Below, in pieces: positions 16,234-25,698 of a stretch of 37,828 bases of DNA (positions within the stretch are counted from its first letter, which is position 1; every line of letters begins with the position of its first letter). Source of the stretch: Terriglobales bacterium (GTDB lineage Bacteria; Acidobacteriota; Terriglobia; Terriglobales; Acidobacteriaceae); contig JAATFM010000116.1 in the NCBI GenBank assembly GCA_015655195.1, forward strand, positions 1 through 37,828, written 5' to 3'. Below the pieces are notes generated by a model. The model was not told the origin of the DNA, made no database searches, and saw nothing but the letters and a program-made list of their open reading frames with translations. Both the position numbers and the translations under genes were made by a program.

Positions 16234-16992
16234 GTGCCACTATCGAAAGCCCACAACCTCTCGCAAAAATCGGGAGTACTGGTTGCAAGCTGTGCCGAAA
16301 CACAGGTTCAAGGATCCATGGGCTCAGTCGAGAGGATAGTGAGCGTGCTTTGGCTACGCTCCTGTGGAGAAGAGGTGGCGCCTGTGGTTGGAATCAAACG
16401 ATCTGCACGGAGAGTGGATGAGAAGCAGGATGGGAAGGGTTGGGCTTCCGACACCAGTTCGAAGGTAATTCCCTTGAAGGACCCAGGGAAAGCTGGATGG
16501 CGTCAGCAGGCTTTATCCCTCTACGATTCGCTCGGACCGAAGCTTTCGCAATTTCTGCGACGCCTCGGGCTGAATAAAGATGAGATCGACGACGTCATCC
16601 AGGAATCGTTCCTTCGACTCGCGGGACACCTCAAGCAAGGAGCTAATAGCGATGACAACCTGAGTTCATGGGTATACCGGGTTGCACGCAATCTTGCGAT
16701 GGATGTCCATAGATTGAACCGCCGCGAGCATGAGGAAGTTGAATTGGAGTTTGAACCCAAAGAAGAACCCGTTGATCCCAGGGCTAACCCCGAGTGGGTC
16801 TACTTGCAGAAAGAGCAGGCCAAACAATTGAAAGCGGCGATGGCACAACTGACGACACAGCAGTACAACAGTATTCTTTTGCGGACTCAAGGGATGCGCT
16901 ATCGGGAGATCGGCGACCTACTCGGGATAAGTGAGCAGCGCGCGACGCACCTGGTAAAGCGGGCTTTGCAAAGACTCATGGGAGGTTTGTAA
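16234..16992 (+). CDS. ECF-type RNA polymerase sigma factor (sigma-70 family)
   Basis: The open frame encodes up to 252 residues from a GTG with GGAG eight bases upstream; an ATG at 16318 with AAGGA in front would give 224 residues. Region 2 is clear (LSQFLRRLGLNKDEIDDVIQ, ESFLRLAGHL, SWVYRVARNLAMDVHR), and region 4 is at the C-terminus (LTTQQYNSILLRTQGMRYREIGDLLGISEQ region ending in KRALQRLM), with no region 1 or 3. The N-terminal 80 residues are poorly conserved in appearance. ECF sigma factors direct RNA polymerase to envelope-related genes and are held by a membrane anti-sigma factor. The next gene, 5 bases downstream, encodes such a protein, which fixes the pair. Confidence 0.92.
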   Translation: MPLSKAHNLSQKSGVLVASCAETQVQGSMGSVERIVSVLWLRSCGEEVAPVVGIKRSARRVDEKQDGKGWASDTSSKVIPLKDPGKAGWRQQALSLYDSLGPKLSQFLRRLGLNKDEIDDVIQESFLRLAGHLKQGANSDDNLSSWVYRVARNLAMDVHRLNRREHEEVELEFEPKEEPVDPRANPEWVYLQKEQAKQLKAAMAQLTTQQYNSILLRTQGMRYREIGDLLGISEQRATHLVKRALQRLMGGL

Positions 16993-16997
16993 GTTCC

Positions 16998-18764
16998 TTG
17001 ATTCGTGAATTGCACAGTTTTCTTCGCGGACATCTCTCCGATGGCGAGCTCAGCCTTCTGATCACTGGCGGCCTGCCCTCTCGCAAGCAGGCAAGGGTTG
17101 AACGGCATCTTGCGGCGTGCAGTGCTTGTCGTGCACGATGCGATCGCTTCGAAGATGTGTTTTCGCAGGTAAAGGCATACCACATACGCCGCACCATGGC
17201 AGACAGGTTGGATGATCGCGCGCGTCGCGCGCGGCTGGTAGCGCAGCTATACCAGATGCCGGACGATGTGCCAGACACGGAGGTACAACGCCCTGAGAAG
17301 GCAAGAGCGCAGTATGGGGGCCTGCTCCCAATGAATCCGATACTTGTCAGTGGGTTTTTTCTTGCAGTAGCGTCCATCGCCTGTGTGTTTTTGTGGATGC
17401 AGCAATCGAAGCCCGATATTACTTCGAATACTCTGCTTGTCCGAGCGGAGGCCTGGGACACGCCCGCAGCGCACGAGAGTGCGCCCAGAGTGATTCGCCA
17501 GATCGTGAAGATTGCGACTCGGGATAAAACCCTGAAACATACGATCTATCGAGACGTGCAAGGTAAGCGGAAGGCCAAAGAAGAACGCCTGACAGGAGGC
17601 GAAGACTTGCTGAGGCGGAGACTTGCGGAAGCTTATGTCTCCTGGGATGCGCCGCTTTCTGCAACCAGCTATCAGGACTGGCATGATGGACAGCGGGTGC
17701 GCGCAGACCAGATTCAACGTTCTCCTGGTCATTTATTGGTTCTCACCACAACCACGCCGAATGGGGTAGTAGCTGCACAATCGCTGACTGTGCGCGATAC
17801 CGATTTTCACCCGGTTCGTCGTACTGTCTTGTTTCGCGATAAGGAAACGGTGGAGATCGCAGAATTGGATTATTCAGTTCTGCCCTGGACTCCGGCAGCC
17901 AGCAGCCTGTTTCAGTCGGAGGAAGAGATGCGCGCGGACGGTCTGACAAGACCGCAGCCTCCGCGCGGTCCGATTCCCCCACCGCTTCTTACCGAAGAGC
18001 AACTGGACGAAGCGGAACTCAGCACAAGGCTGACACTGAACCGTCTCCATGCCGACACCGGCGAACAGATCGAGGTGGCTCGTGGGTCTCACGGTGTTGA
18101 GGTCCGCGGGATCACGGATACCAAGGAACGGAAGCATGAGCTGGAAGCGGAGTTGCACATGCTTCCTCATGTGGCAGCGTCCATCACGAGCATTGAGGAG
18201 ATGAAAGCAAAACCCTCCGAACCGGGCGAGTTGTCCGGTGTGCAGGTAATGGAAATGCAGACACGGGCGACTCCGCTCGAAACCTACTATCTCGCGCATG
18301 GGCGCAACGTCGCTCCGCTTGGCGATCTTGCGCAGCGGTTATTCAATAGTGCCTTTGCGATCAATCTGGAGAGCAGGGCAATCGATGATCTTCAGCAGAG
18401 GTTCTCGGAACGTGATGGTATCTCGTCAGTTGCTTCAGCTACTCTTACCGACCTTCTGTTCACGCATAAGCACAAGCTGCTGGCCTCAATAGCGGACGAG
18501 GAGCAGTTGCTCGCCAAAGCTCAGATTGAAGTTTCCCATTCAAAGCAAGATACATCGACGCACGACGCAGGCGTGCCACTGGCAACCCGGGCAGAGCAGA
18601 ACCTTGCACTTACCAGGGAACTGGCGCTGGGCAAGGGCGGAAGCAGCCGATCTGCGGAAGCGATCGCCTCGGAACTCGCTGCATCCATGGACGAGCTAAA
18701 CCTCCAGGCACATGCCATACAGGTGGCTCCGCAGGATTCCACGAAGCTGGACAAAAGGAAGTAA
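16998..18764 (+). CDS. Zinc-finger, membrane-spanning anti-sigma factor with long extracytoplasmic domain
   Basis: The frame encodes 588 residues. Near the N-terminus is the zinc anti-sigma motif HLAACSAC (H37, C41, C44), so the start must be upstream of it; TTG at 16998, 5 bases after the sigma stop, is the only suitable codon, with GGAGG at 16981-16985. One transmembrane helix lies at about 114-134 (PILVSGFFLAVASIACVFLW), placing the remaining 450 residues outside the cytoplasm. Part of this (about 200-310: YQDWHDGQRVRADQI, LTTTTPNGVV, DFHPVRRTVLFRD) forms a beta-rich domain that may sense a ligand, and the end is helical. It should sequester the upstream sigma factor until an envelope signal is perceived. 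The size is several times that of a standard anti-sigma factor. Confidence 0.85.
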   Translation: MIRELHSFLRGHLSDGELSLLITGGLPSRKQARVERHLAACSACRARCDRFEDVFSQVKAYHIRRTMADRLDDRARRARLVAQLYQMPDDVPDTEVQRPEKARAQYGGLLPMNPILVSGFFLAVASIACVFLWMQQSKPDITSNTLLVRAEAWDTPAAHESAPRVIRQIVKIATRDKTLKHTIYRDVQGKRKAKEERLTGGEDLLRRRLAEAYVSWDAPLSATSYQDWHDGQRVRADQIQRSPGHLLVLTTTTPNGVVAAQSLTVRDTDFHPVRRTVLFRDKETVEIAELDYSVLPWTPAASSLFQSEEEMRADGLTRPQPPRGPIPPPLLTEEQLDEAELSTRLTLNRLHADTGEQIEVARGSHGVEVRGITDTKERKHELEAELHMLPHVAASITSIEEMKAKPSEPGELSGVQVMEMQTRATPLETYYLAHGRNVAPLGDLAQRLFNSAFAINLESRAIDDLQQRFSERDGISSVASATLTDLLFTHKHKLLASIADEEQLLAKAQIEVSHSKQDTSTHDAGVPLATRAEQNLALTRELALGKGGSSRSAEAIASELAASMDELNLQAHAIQVAPQDSTKLDKRK

Positions 18765-18781
18765 AGGGTTTTTAGGAGACC

Positions 18782-21700
18782 ATGTCGCTTAATTCGAATC
18801 CATCTTCGTCTATTTGTTTGACGCGCGTTGATGCTCGCCACCAGTGCTCAGTGTTGTGGGTTCTTGTACTGTTGTCGGTTGCTTCCTCGTCGATGGCGTT
18901 TCTGTCCGGTTGCGGCAGCAGCGTGGCGACGAAGGCCGGAGCCATCTCCGTGACTTATCCGAGCGGAGTGACGGCGGACCAGTTCCCGGTCTTGAGCACC
19001 GTCGCAGTTTCGATGGCTCCACTAAACGAGAAAGTCAACGCCGGCGTGGACTGGACACTGACGTGCGGAGGGAGCCCTCTGGCTCCGCCGGTGTCCGGCG
19101 TGACCTCGGTCGGGTGTGGCACGTTGCTACCCGCTCATACGGCAAGCGGTGTCCCTGCGACCTACACCGCTCCCGCGCTGATTCCCGTGGGAACCACGGT
19201 GACGATCACCGCGGCGGTGACAAGCGATCCATCGCAGACCTCGACTCTTGCTCTTACGATTGTGAATTTGCCGGTCGTCGTGGCGCTTACATCTCCGCCA
19301 GCATCGATGGCCGTGAGTGCGATGGCGCACCTCAGCGCTTCCCTGACCAACGACACCAACGAAGCCGGGGCCACATGGAAGGTAAGCTGCGGTTCGAGCG
19401 ACTGCGGCTCGTTTAATCCGATGCAAACCGGGGACAATGCTCAAACGACATATACGGCACCGGCGAAAGTTCCGGCGGGCGGCACGGTAACAATCACCGC
19501 GACCTCTGCCGCCAATACCGCCGACTCAGCCAGCGCGACAATTTCGATCCTGCCCATTGCAGTGAGAGTGTCACCGGTAACGTACAACGTGGCGGCATCG
19601 GGAACTGCGAATTTTACTGCAACAATCACAAACGATGTGAAGAACTCGGGCGTGACATGGAGCTGCAGCCCGGCCGATTGCGGCGGGAGCGGGAGTTTCA
19701 TTCCAGCAACCACTTCGAGCGGAACAGCGACAACCTATACGGCCCCGGCTGCTGCGCCTGCGAGCGCGGTGGTGACTATCATTGCCACTTCGGTGACCGA
19801 TGGAACGACCAGCGGCTCTGCAACTGCGACGATTAGTGCATCGCCGGTCATCAGCGTTGCGATGACTCGCACAGTACCGACATCGTTGGCCGAAAGCAAG
19901 ACCGCCACGCTGGCTGCGACCGTTACCGGCGATTCGACGAACGCGGGCGTGGACTGGACCGCGACATGCGGGAGCAGCGCGTCAGGAGCGTGCGGCACCT
20001 TCAATCCGGGAACCACGAACAGCGGATCGACGACTACCTATACGGCGCCCACTTCACTGCCTCCGACAAATCCGGTGACCATCACCGCTACCTCACGTGC
20101 CTACGACCTCAACCCTGCACTTGTCGCAAACGCAGCTACCGCGGCGACAACCATCACGGCACCGGCCACGATTGCGTTTATTGAGCAGCCGCCCACGACC
20201 ATTGCGACTACCGGGCAGGCGGTCGTCAGCGCGTCGGTGACCAACGACGCAACTCCCAGCGGCGTTACCTGGTCGGTGCAGTGTAGCAATACTGCGGCGG
20301 GCGCCTGCGGGTATGTAACTCCTTATCAAACGGCGAACGGAGTAACGTCCACCTATGTAGCGCCGCCTACGGTTCCGGGTGTGCCGGTACAAATTCGTGC
20401 CAGCTCGACAGCGTTTCCGGCTATCTCGATTCTGTCGACTGCGATAACGATTACACAGTCGACATTGCATTCGATCGCCTTTGTCCCCTTTGCCCCATCG
20501 CAGCTATTGCAGGGGACAACAGTGACGCTCAACGCTGCGGTCACAAACGATCCATCCCACGCGGGTGTTGACTGGACAGTCTGTGGGAGCGGGTGCGGGT
20601 TCTTCACGATTGTGCCGGCACGACCGGCGATACCGGCAGTTCCTCCGAGTCCAGGAAATCCGGGAAGCCCGTATATCCCTCCTATGCCGGCGGTGACCGC
20701 GACCAGCGCTCAAGGCTGGCCGAATGGGGTTCCCGTCACATATACCGCACCCTCTGTGGCACCGGAGAATGGAACCGTACTTATCACCGCGGCGGCTACG
20801 GCGGACCGGCTGAATAACGTAGTCACTCCGGCGACCGCAGTCTCGACCACTACGATCACCTCGGAGGCGATGGGGCCTGACCTGAACGGAGTTGTGCAGG
20901 CTGGAACGCAACCCGTTGTCGGAGCATCGATCTACCTCTATGCGGCTGGCACAAGCGGTTACGCCTCGGCGTCGATACTGATCTCCTCGCCGAACGCAAC
21001 AAGCACTATCGCGACAGACTCGACGGGGAGCTTTAAGATTCCGGCGGGCTATGCCTGCCCGCAACTCACCAGCCAGGTTTATCTGGTCGCGGTCGGCGGA
21101 CAGGTCGGATTGAGCACTCCGAATTCGAATCTGGCATTGATGACTGCCCTCGGCGCGTGCAGCAATCTCAGCTCTTCTCCGGTCGTCGTCAACGAAGTCA
21201 CGACCGTAGCCTCCGCCTCCGCTCTGGCTCCATTCTCGGCCGACAACGCGCTGACCGGCAACAGCAGCTATCTGAACATCGGTTCGAGCAGCACCAACGC
21301 GACAACCGGACTCGTGAATGCCTTTGCGGCCGTAAACAACCTCGTGAATATCGGAACCGGCCGGCCCTTGTACAACACTCTCGCCGGCAACGCCGCAGTG
21401 CCGTATGTCGAGATCAATACCCTGGCAGACGTGCTTAATGCGTGTGTGATTAGCTCGGGAGGATCTGCGGGAGACGGCTCTTCCTGCGGAAACCTCTTCG
21501 CCGATGCCAATCCTCTTCAAGGGGCTGACACTGCGGCTGCACCGACAGACACCCTTCAAGCTGTATTCGATCTAGTGAAGCCTCCCGATCATTCAATAAC
21601 TACATCACCCCAACTTACCGCGATCTACGGGGTGGCCCATGCGTCGTCACCCTATCAACCGATCCTGACGAGCGCGCCCCACGACTGGTCGATTGCGCTG

Positions 21701-22747
21701 AACTATACCACCGGTGGTGGCGTAGGTGGTGCGGGGTCCGGATCTTCCGCGTTCGCGCTGGACGGCGCGGGAAACCTCTGGATCACGAACGCGAATACGA
21801 ACAGCGTCAGCGAATGGAGCGCTTTGGGCGCTCCCATTTCTCCTGCGGTATTGAGCGGTACTGCGGGCGGATTCATGCCCGCGGGCCTGAATGCTCCCGG
21901 GCCAATAGCCGTCGATGCCAACGGTTACGTCTGGATTGCAAACGGCAACGGAAGCATGGCAGAGCTTGACGGTACCGCCACGCCGGTCAACGGAAGCCCC
22001 TTCCTTGGTGGCGGTCTGGCAACGCCAGCCGGCATGGCCATCGATCAGACCGGCAGCATCTGGGTAACGAACAGCGGATCGCCAGGCAACATTGCGAAGT
22101 TCAACAGCGGTGGAATCGCGCTATCTCCGGCCAACGGATACACGAGCGGAGTGGCGAACCCGCTCGCCATCACTATCGACGGATCGGGCAATGTGTGGAT
22201 TCAGGATGCGAACGAGCAGACGGATACCTACGGAATCACGGAACTGAACGGTGCAAGTGGCACGCCGCTTATACCCTCGTCGGGAAGCAATCCTGTCGGG
22301 GTAGCCGGCCAGCGCCAGATGGCAGCGGACGGTTCAGGGAACATCTGGGTGGCGATTCACTGCGGTATCCAGTCTGTAATACCCCGCTCCACCGATCTCG
22401 GAGTTCTTGACAGCACGATCAACCAGAGCCTACAGACTATCGGGAATCCGAGTGCAGTAGCGATTGACGGAGCCAACAGGGCATGGGTAGCCGGTGCTGG
22501 CGGATCGAACTGTACCACCCAGGGCACTGTGCCGCCGAGCGTGGTGCTGCCCGATGCAGCGAATGGTTACGCCCTTGTAGACCAGAGTCTGTCGAACGGT
22601 CCCATGTTCCTGGCCGTCGACGGTTCCGGAAATCTATGGGTCCTATTGAACAACAACACAGTGACGGAGTTTGTGGGAGTGGCGGCTCCAGCGGTAACCC
22701 CGCTTGCATCCGCTGTGAAGAACAACAAGCTCGGAGCGAAGCCGTAA
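18782..22747 (+). CDS. Giant surface lipoprotein: six Ig-like modules, carboxypeptidase-regulatory-like domain, NHL-type propeller
   Basis: This 1321-residue protein has a long signal peptide ending in the lipobox LSGC (C44). Residues about 56-695 hold six Ig-like modules, each with a V-x-ND-x(3)-AGV-x-W strand, a CG-rich turn (CGSSDCGSF type) and a TTYTAP-x(3)-P-x(3)-VTITATS strand. A single domain starts at LNGVVQAGTQPVVGASIYLYAAG (about 702), followed by a VNEVTTVASASALAPF region (about 805) and a beta-propeller of NHL-like blades (AVDANGYVWIANGNG, AIDQTGSIWVTNSG, TIDGSGNVWIQDAN, AVDGSGNLWVLLNN). The tail ends in LGAKP. It is probably anchored in the outer membrane and exposed. The start is preceded by AGGAG. 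Its C-terminal half is paralogous to the protein at 31392. Confidence 0.88.
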   Translation: MSLNSNPSSSICLTRVDARHQCSVLWVLVLLSVASSSMAFLSGCGSSVATKAGAISVTYPSGVTADQFPVLSTVAVSMAPLNEKVNAGVDWTLTCGGSPLAPPVSGVTSVGCGTLLPAHTASGVPATYTAPALIPVGTTVTITAAVTSDPSQTSTLALTIVNLPVVVALTSPPASMAVSAMAHLSASLTNDTNEAGATWKVSCGSSDCGSFNPMQTGDNAQTTYTAPAKVPAGGTVTITATSAANTADSASATISILPIAVRVSPVTYNVAASGTANFTATITNDVKNSGVTWSCSPADCGGSGSFIPATTSSGTATTYTAPAAAPASAVVTIIATSVTDGTTSGSATATISASPVISVAMTRTVPTSLAESKTATLAATVTGDSTNAGVDWTATCGSSASGACGTFNPGTTNSGSTTTYTAPTSLPPTNPVTITATSRAYDLNPALVANAATAATTITAPATIAFIEQPPTTIATTGQAVVSASVTNDATPSGVTWSVQCSNTAAGACGYVTPYQTANGVTSTYVAPPTVPGVPVQIRASSTAFPAISILSTAITITQSTLHSIAFVPFAPSQLLQGTTVTLNAAVTNDPSHAGVDWTVCGSGCGFFTIVPARPAIPAVPPSPGNPGSPYIPPMPAVTATSAQGWPNGVPVTYTAPSVAPENGTVLITAAATADRLNNVVTPATAVSTTTITSEAMGPDLNGVVQAGTQPVVGASIYLYAAGTSGYASASILISSPNATSTIATDSTGSFKIPAGYACPQLTSQVYLVAVGGQVGLSTPNSNLALMTALGACSNLSSSPVVVNEVTTVASASALAPFSADNALTGNSSYLNIGSSSTNATTGLVNAFAAVNNLVNIGTGRPLYNTLAGNAAVPYVEINTLADVLNACVISSGGSAGDGSSCGNLFADANPLQGADTAAAPTDTLQAVFDLVKPPDHSITTSPQLTAIYGVAHASSPYQPILTSAPHDWSIALNYTTGGGVGGAGSGSSAFALDGAGNLWITNANTNSVSEWSALGAPISPAVLSGTAGGFMPAGLNAPGPIAVDANGYVWIANGNGSMAELDGTATPVNGSPFLGGGLATPAGMAIDQTGSIWVTNSGSPGNIAKFNSGGIALSPANGYTSGVANPLAITIDGSGNVWIQDANEQTDTYGITELNGASGTPLIPSSGSNPVGVAGQRQMAADGSGNIWVAIHCGIQSVIPRSTDLGVLDSTINQSLQTIGNPSAVAIDGANRAWVAGAGGSNCTTQGTVPPSVVLPDAANGYALVDQSLSNGPMFLAVDGSGNLWVLLNNNTVTEFVGVAAPAVTPLASAVKNNKLGAKP
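18947..20865 (+). repeat. Six tandem Ig-like protein modules encoded in tandem
   Basis: Six diverged repeats of about 95-115 codons each are recognised by the recurring translated strand TTYTAP (variants PATYTAP, STYVAP, VTYTAP) followed by a VTITA-type strand. DNA identity between copies is limited, so the array is old rather than a recent tandem duplication. The last module carries a Pro-rich insertion (PARPAIPAVPPSPGNPG). Confidence 0.75.
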
Positions 22748-23667
22748 TGCGACCGAAGAAGGATCGAATGACAGGACTTGAGAAGGCCATGAGGATCAGA
22801 AACGACATCGCAATATCGGACTCGCGCCGGATCGTGTTCCGTACGGAAACCGGGAAGGTCTCCTTCCTACGGCTTCTTTCAGGCACGAGCCAGAGGTTCG
22901 TCCGCACATTTGTTCTTTGTTTTTCCGCAGCGGTGTCCCTGGCCTTTTCCGGATGCGGCGCAACTTCGGTGAAGCCGGATGTTGGCTCGATCACGGTCAC
23001 GGACATCAATGGCGTTTCGCAGCCCGCCATCAAGTCGCTAACGGTTGGTGGCGGAACGTATCTTGACGTCGCGCTTGCGAACGACAAGGATCTCTTAGGA
23101 GCGGACTGGACGGTGAGTTGCGGCAGTGCGCTGCCTCCTGGGACTCCACTGCCGCCGGGTCAGACGATCGATACCTCCTGCGGCTACTTCACCCCTATTC
23201 ACACCGCGAGTGCTCCCGTCCCTGCCTATGCCCAAAATGCGGATGGCATTGTGACTTATTACACTGCCCCAGCCGCGCCACCCAAGGCTGGAACTGTCAC
23301 TTTATACGCAAGTTCTTCGATCGATCATTCGCGATTCTCGGCCCTCACGTTAGTCGTCGAGGGGCAACCCATTTCCGTTGCCATCGTGGCTTCGACACCG
23401 CCGCCTTTCAACCTTCCACTCAGTGAAACGATGTCGCTCACCGGCACGCTGAGCAACGACTACACGGTTGGCGGAGGAAGCATCAGTTGGTCTCTTTCGT
23501 GCCAGTCGAGCGACTGCGGCTCTCTGAGCGCAACAAAGACCGCTAACGGAACAGCGGTTACTTATACGGCCCCAGCTACTGTGCCGACGGGGAACACTGT
23601 CACGGTTACCGCAACGTCTGTCACGGACCCGACTGTATCGAACAGCATCATCATCACGATTACTTAA
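22747..23667 (+). CDS. Ig-repeat lipoprotein (two modules)
   Basis: The start is placed at ATG 22747, which overlaps the previous stop (TAATG), giving 306 residues; ATG codons at 22768 or 22789 are alternatives because the signal peptide core lies late (FVRTFVLCFSAAVSLAFSGC, lipobox Cys at residue 70 from the first start). After the lipidated Cys come two Ig-like modules of the same type as in the upstream giant protein, recognised by ADWTVSCGS...VTYYTAPAAPP and SWSLSCQSSDCGSLSA...VTYTAPATVPTGNTVTVTA, each split here. There is no propeller. It is a shorter member of the same surface family, co-transcribed with its neighbour, and may pair with it. Confidence 0.8.
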   Translation: MRPKKDRMTGLEKAMRIRNDIAISDSRRIVFRTETGKVSFLRLLSGTSQRFVRTFVLCFSAAVSLAFSGCGATSVKPDVGSITVTDINGVSQPAIKSLTVGGGTYLDVALANDKDLLGADWTVSCGSALPPGTPLPPGQTIDTSCGYFTPIHTASAPVPAYAQNADGIVTYYTAPAAPPKAGTVTLYASSSIDHSRFSALTLVVEGQPISVAIVASTPPPFNLPLSETMSLTGTLSNDYTVGGGSISWSLSCQSSDCGSLSATKTANGTAVTYTAPATVPTGNTVTVTATSVTDPTVSNSIIITIT

Positions 23668-23800
23668 CGCCGGCACCGGAAGGCATTGAGGTGCACGGAG
23701 GGCAGCCGAACGAGCTTCCACGAGCACTACCAGAAAAAGCCGGATGACGGATGGGAATCACCCGGCCGGAAAAACAGAATCAAGGAGAGGTCAGATAACC

Positions 23801-25648
23801 ATGAGCAGAAAAACCTTTGTAGTCCTTCTGATGGCTATTAGCCTCGTGGGTGCTCAGGCGCAGAACTCGGTGAATCAGGCTCAAGCGAAGCACAGTCGGG
23901 TCAAGCCAAAGACCGAGGAACAAGTGCTCCTCGAACAACTGAGCGAAAAGCTCCAGACCCTTGACCGGGTGAGCGACAAGGTTGACGGTCTCGAACAGCA
24001 GGTCCAGGACCTGAAGCGTCAACTGCAGGAATCGAACAAGACTGCTGAAGCGGCGAAGGCGGAAGCGGCCGAGACCAGGAAAGAACTGGAGAATGCGCGG
24101 CAAATCGTCGGCCACAACGATGAGCAGTTCGCCACCCTGCAGAGTGCAGTGTCGGACCTGAAGTCTACGTCGACTTCGATTGTCGAGACGGTGCAGACTC
24201 AGCAAAAAGAACAGCATGAGCTGGAGCATCCCGATTCGCTGCACTTCAAGGGAATCGAATTAAGGCCGGGCGGCTTCCTTGCCGCAGAGACGGTGGACCG
24301 CCAGCGCGGCATCGGTGGCGACGTGAATACGCAGTTTTCCGGCATTCCGTTTGCCGGCCAGACTGCGGGTGTGCTCTCCGAGTTCAACGCCAGCGGCCGG
24401 CAGTCGCGGGTTTCTCTGCTTGCGGAAGGCAAGCTGTCCAAGTCCACTGTGCGCGGCTACTATGAAGCGGACTTCCTTTCCGCCGGCACGACCTCCAACG
24501 ACAACCAATCGAACAGCTACACGCTGCGCCAGCGGCAGGTCTGGGCGCAGGCTGCGCTCAACAGCGGCTGGACACTAACAGGCGGTCAGATGTGGTCGCT
24601 TGCCACCGAGTACAAACATGGCCTTGAGAACAATGCGGAGGCCATACCGCTCACCATCGATGCGCAGTACAACGTCGGCTTCACCTGGGAGCGGCAATAC
24701 GGTTTCCGCGTAACCAAGAGCCTCGGCTCCAAACTCTGGGTTGGCGGCGCGGTTGAAGAGGCGCAGACCCTCAATCTCGGCGGACATAACTTGCCGACCG
24801 TTGTTTACCAGCAGGCAGGCAATGGAAGCGGTCTCTACAACTCGGCAGCGAACTACAGCTTTAACTACGCTCCCGATCTGGTTGCCAAAATCGCCTACGA
24901 GCCGGGCTTCGGGCATTACGAGATCTTCGGTGTTGGACGCTTCTTCCGCGCTCGCGCATTTCCGAACGCGCAGTTGGCCAGCGGGGCTTCGGCTCTCGGC
25001 GCCTTCACCACGAAGGCCGCGGGCGGCGGCGTAGGCGCGAATGCGCGCGTTCCTCTGTTTGCAAAGCGACTGGACCTTGGCGCACACATTCTGGTCGGCG
25101 ACGGCATTGGCCGTTACAGCACGACGACTCTGCCGGATGCGACGGCGCACCCCGATGGTTCGCTTGAACTCCTTGCAGGTGGCTCGGTCTTAGGCAGCGC
25201 GGAGTGGCATACGACACACCGTCTCGATCTCTATGGCTATTATGGCGGCGAGTACGTGAAGCGGGCTTTCTATCCCAACGGCCTCTTTGTCACAACTCCT
25301 GGACCAACCTATGGCCAGCCGATCCTCGTCGGCTATGGCGCTCCGAACAACGTTGTGACCGGATGCTACACCGAAGTTCTGCCTGTTACCTCACCGAACG
25401 GCGGCGGCTATGTTCCCGGTAGCGCATTGAACTGTGCCGCCGACAACCGCAACATTCAGGAAGGGACCGTTGGCTACTGGTTCCGCTTCTACAAAGGCCC
25501 TCGCGGGACCTTCCAGCAGGGAATCCAGTACTCCTATGCGGAACGGCACACCTGGCAGGGCATCGGCGATCCGCTGACCGGCCTCGGCGGTTCGCCCAAA
25601 GCTATCGACAACATGTGGTTCACTTCGTTCCGCTACTACCTGCCCTAA
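23801..25648 (+). CDS. Outer-membrane beta-barrel protein with N-terminal coiled coil (DcaP/porin-like)
   Basis: ATG 23801 is chosen over 23744 because it begins a clean signal peptide (SRKTFVVLLMAISLVGAQA) and follows AAGGAG/AGAGG. The mature 595 residues start with a heptad-rich coiled coil (about 40-140: LEQLSEKLQTLDRVSDKVDG, LEQQVQDLKRQLQES). A long set of alternating amphipathic strands follows (ELRPGGFLAAETVDRQ, RQSRVSLLAEGKLSKSTVRG, YYEADFLSA, LTGGQMWSLA) and it ends in an aromatic strand (WFTSFRYYLP). This layout resembles DcaP-type trimeric porins, in which a periplasmic coiled coil precedes the barrel. Family membership is inferred by architecture. It would be a channel for a small solute, next to the Oar-type receptor gene. 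Confidence 0.75.
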   Translation: MSRKTFVVLLMAISLVGAQAQNSVNQAQAKHSRVKPKTEEQVLLEQLSEKLQTLDRVSDKVDGLEQQVQDLKRQLQESNKTAEAAKAEAAETRKELENARQIVGHNDEQFATLQSAVSDLKSTSTSIVETVQTQQKEQHELEHPDSLHFKGIELRPGGFLAAETVDRQRGIGGDVNTQFSGIPFAGQTAGVLSEFNASGRQSRVSLLAEGKLSKSTVRGYYEADFLSAGTTSNDNQSNSYTLRQRQVWAQAALNSGWTLTGGQMWSLATEYKHGLENNAEAIPLTIDAQYNVGFTWERQYGFRVTKSLGSKLWVGGAVEEAQTLNLGGHNLPTVVYQQAGNGSGLYNSAANYSFNYAPDLVAKIAYEPGFGHYEIFGVGRFFRARAFPNAQLASGASALGAFTTKAAGGGVGANARVPLFAKRLDLGAHILVGDGIGRYSTTTLPDATAHPDGSLELLAGGSVLGSAEWHTTHRLDLYGYYGGEYVKRAFYPNGLFVTTPGPTYGQPILVGYGAPNNVVTGCYTEVLPVTSPNGGGYVPGSALNCAADNRNIQEGTVGYWFRFYKGPRGTFQQGIQYSYAERHTWQGIGDPLTGLGGSPKAIDNMWFTSFRYYLP

Positions 25649-25698
25649 TAGGACGCATCGCGCAAGCGCTACTGAAGAGAGACACGGGAGTAAAACGA

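Noticed and set aside
20504-21559. 351-codon minus-strand frame inside the Ig/NHL lipoprotein gene
   Set aside because: Arg-rich composition typical of the antisense of a GC-rich repeat gene, with no start context or family motif.
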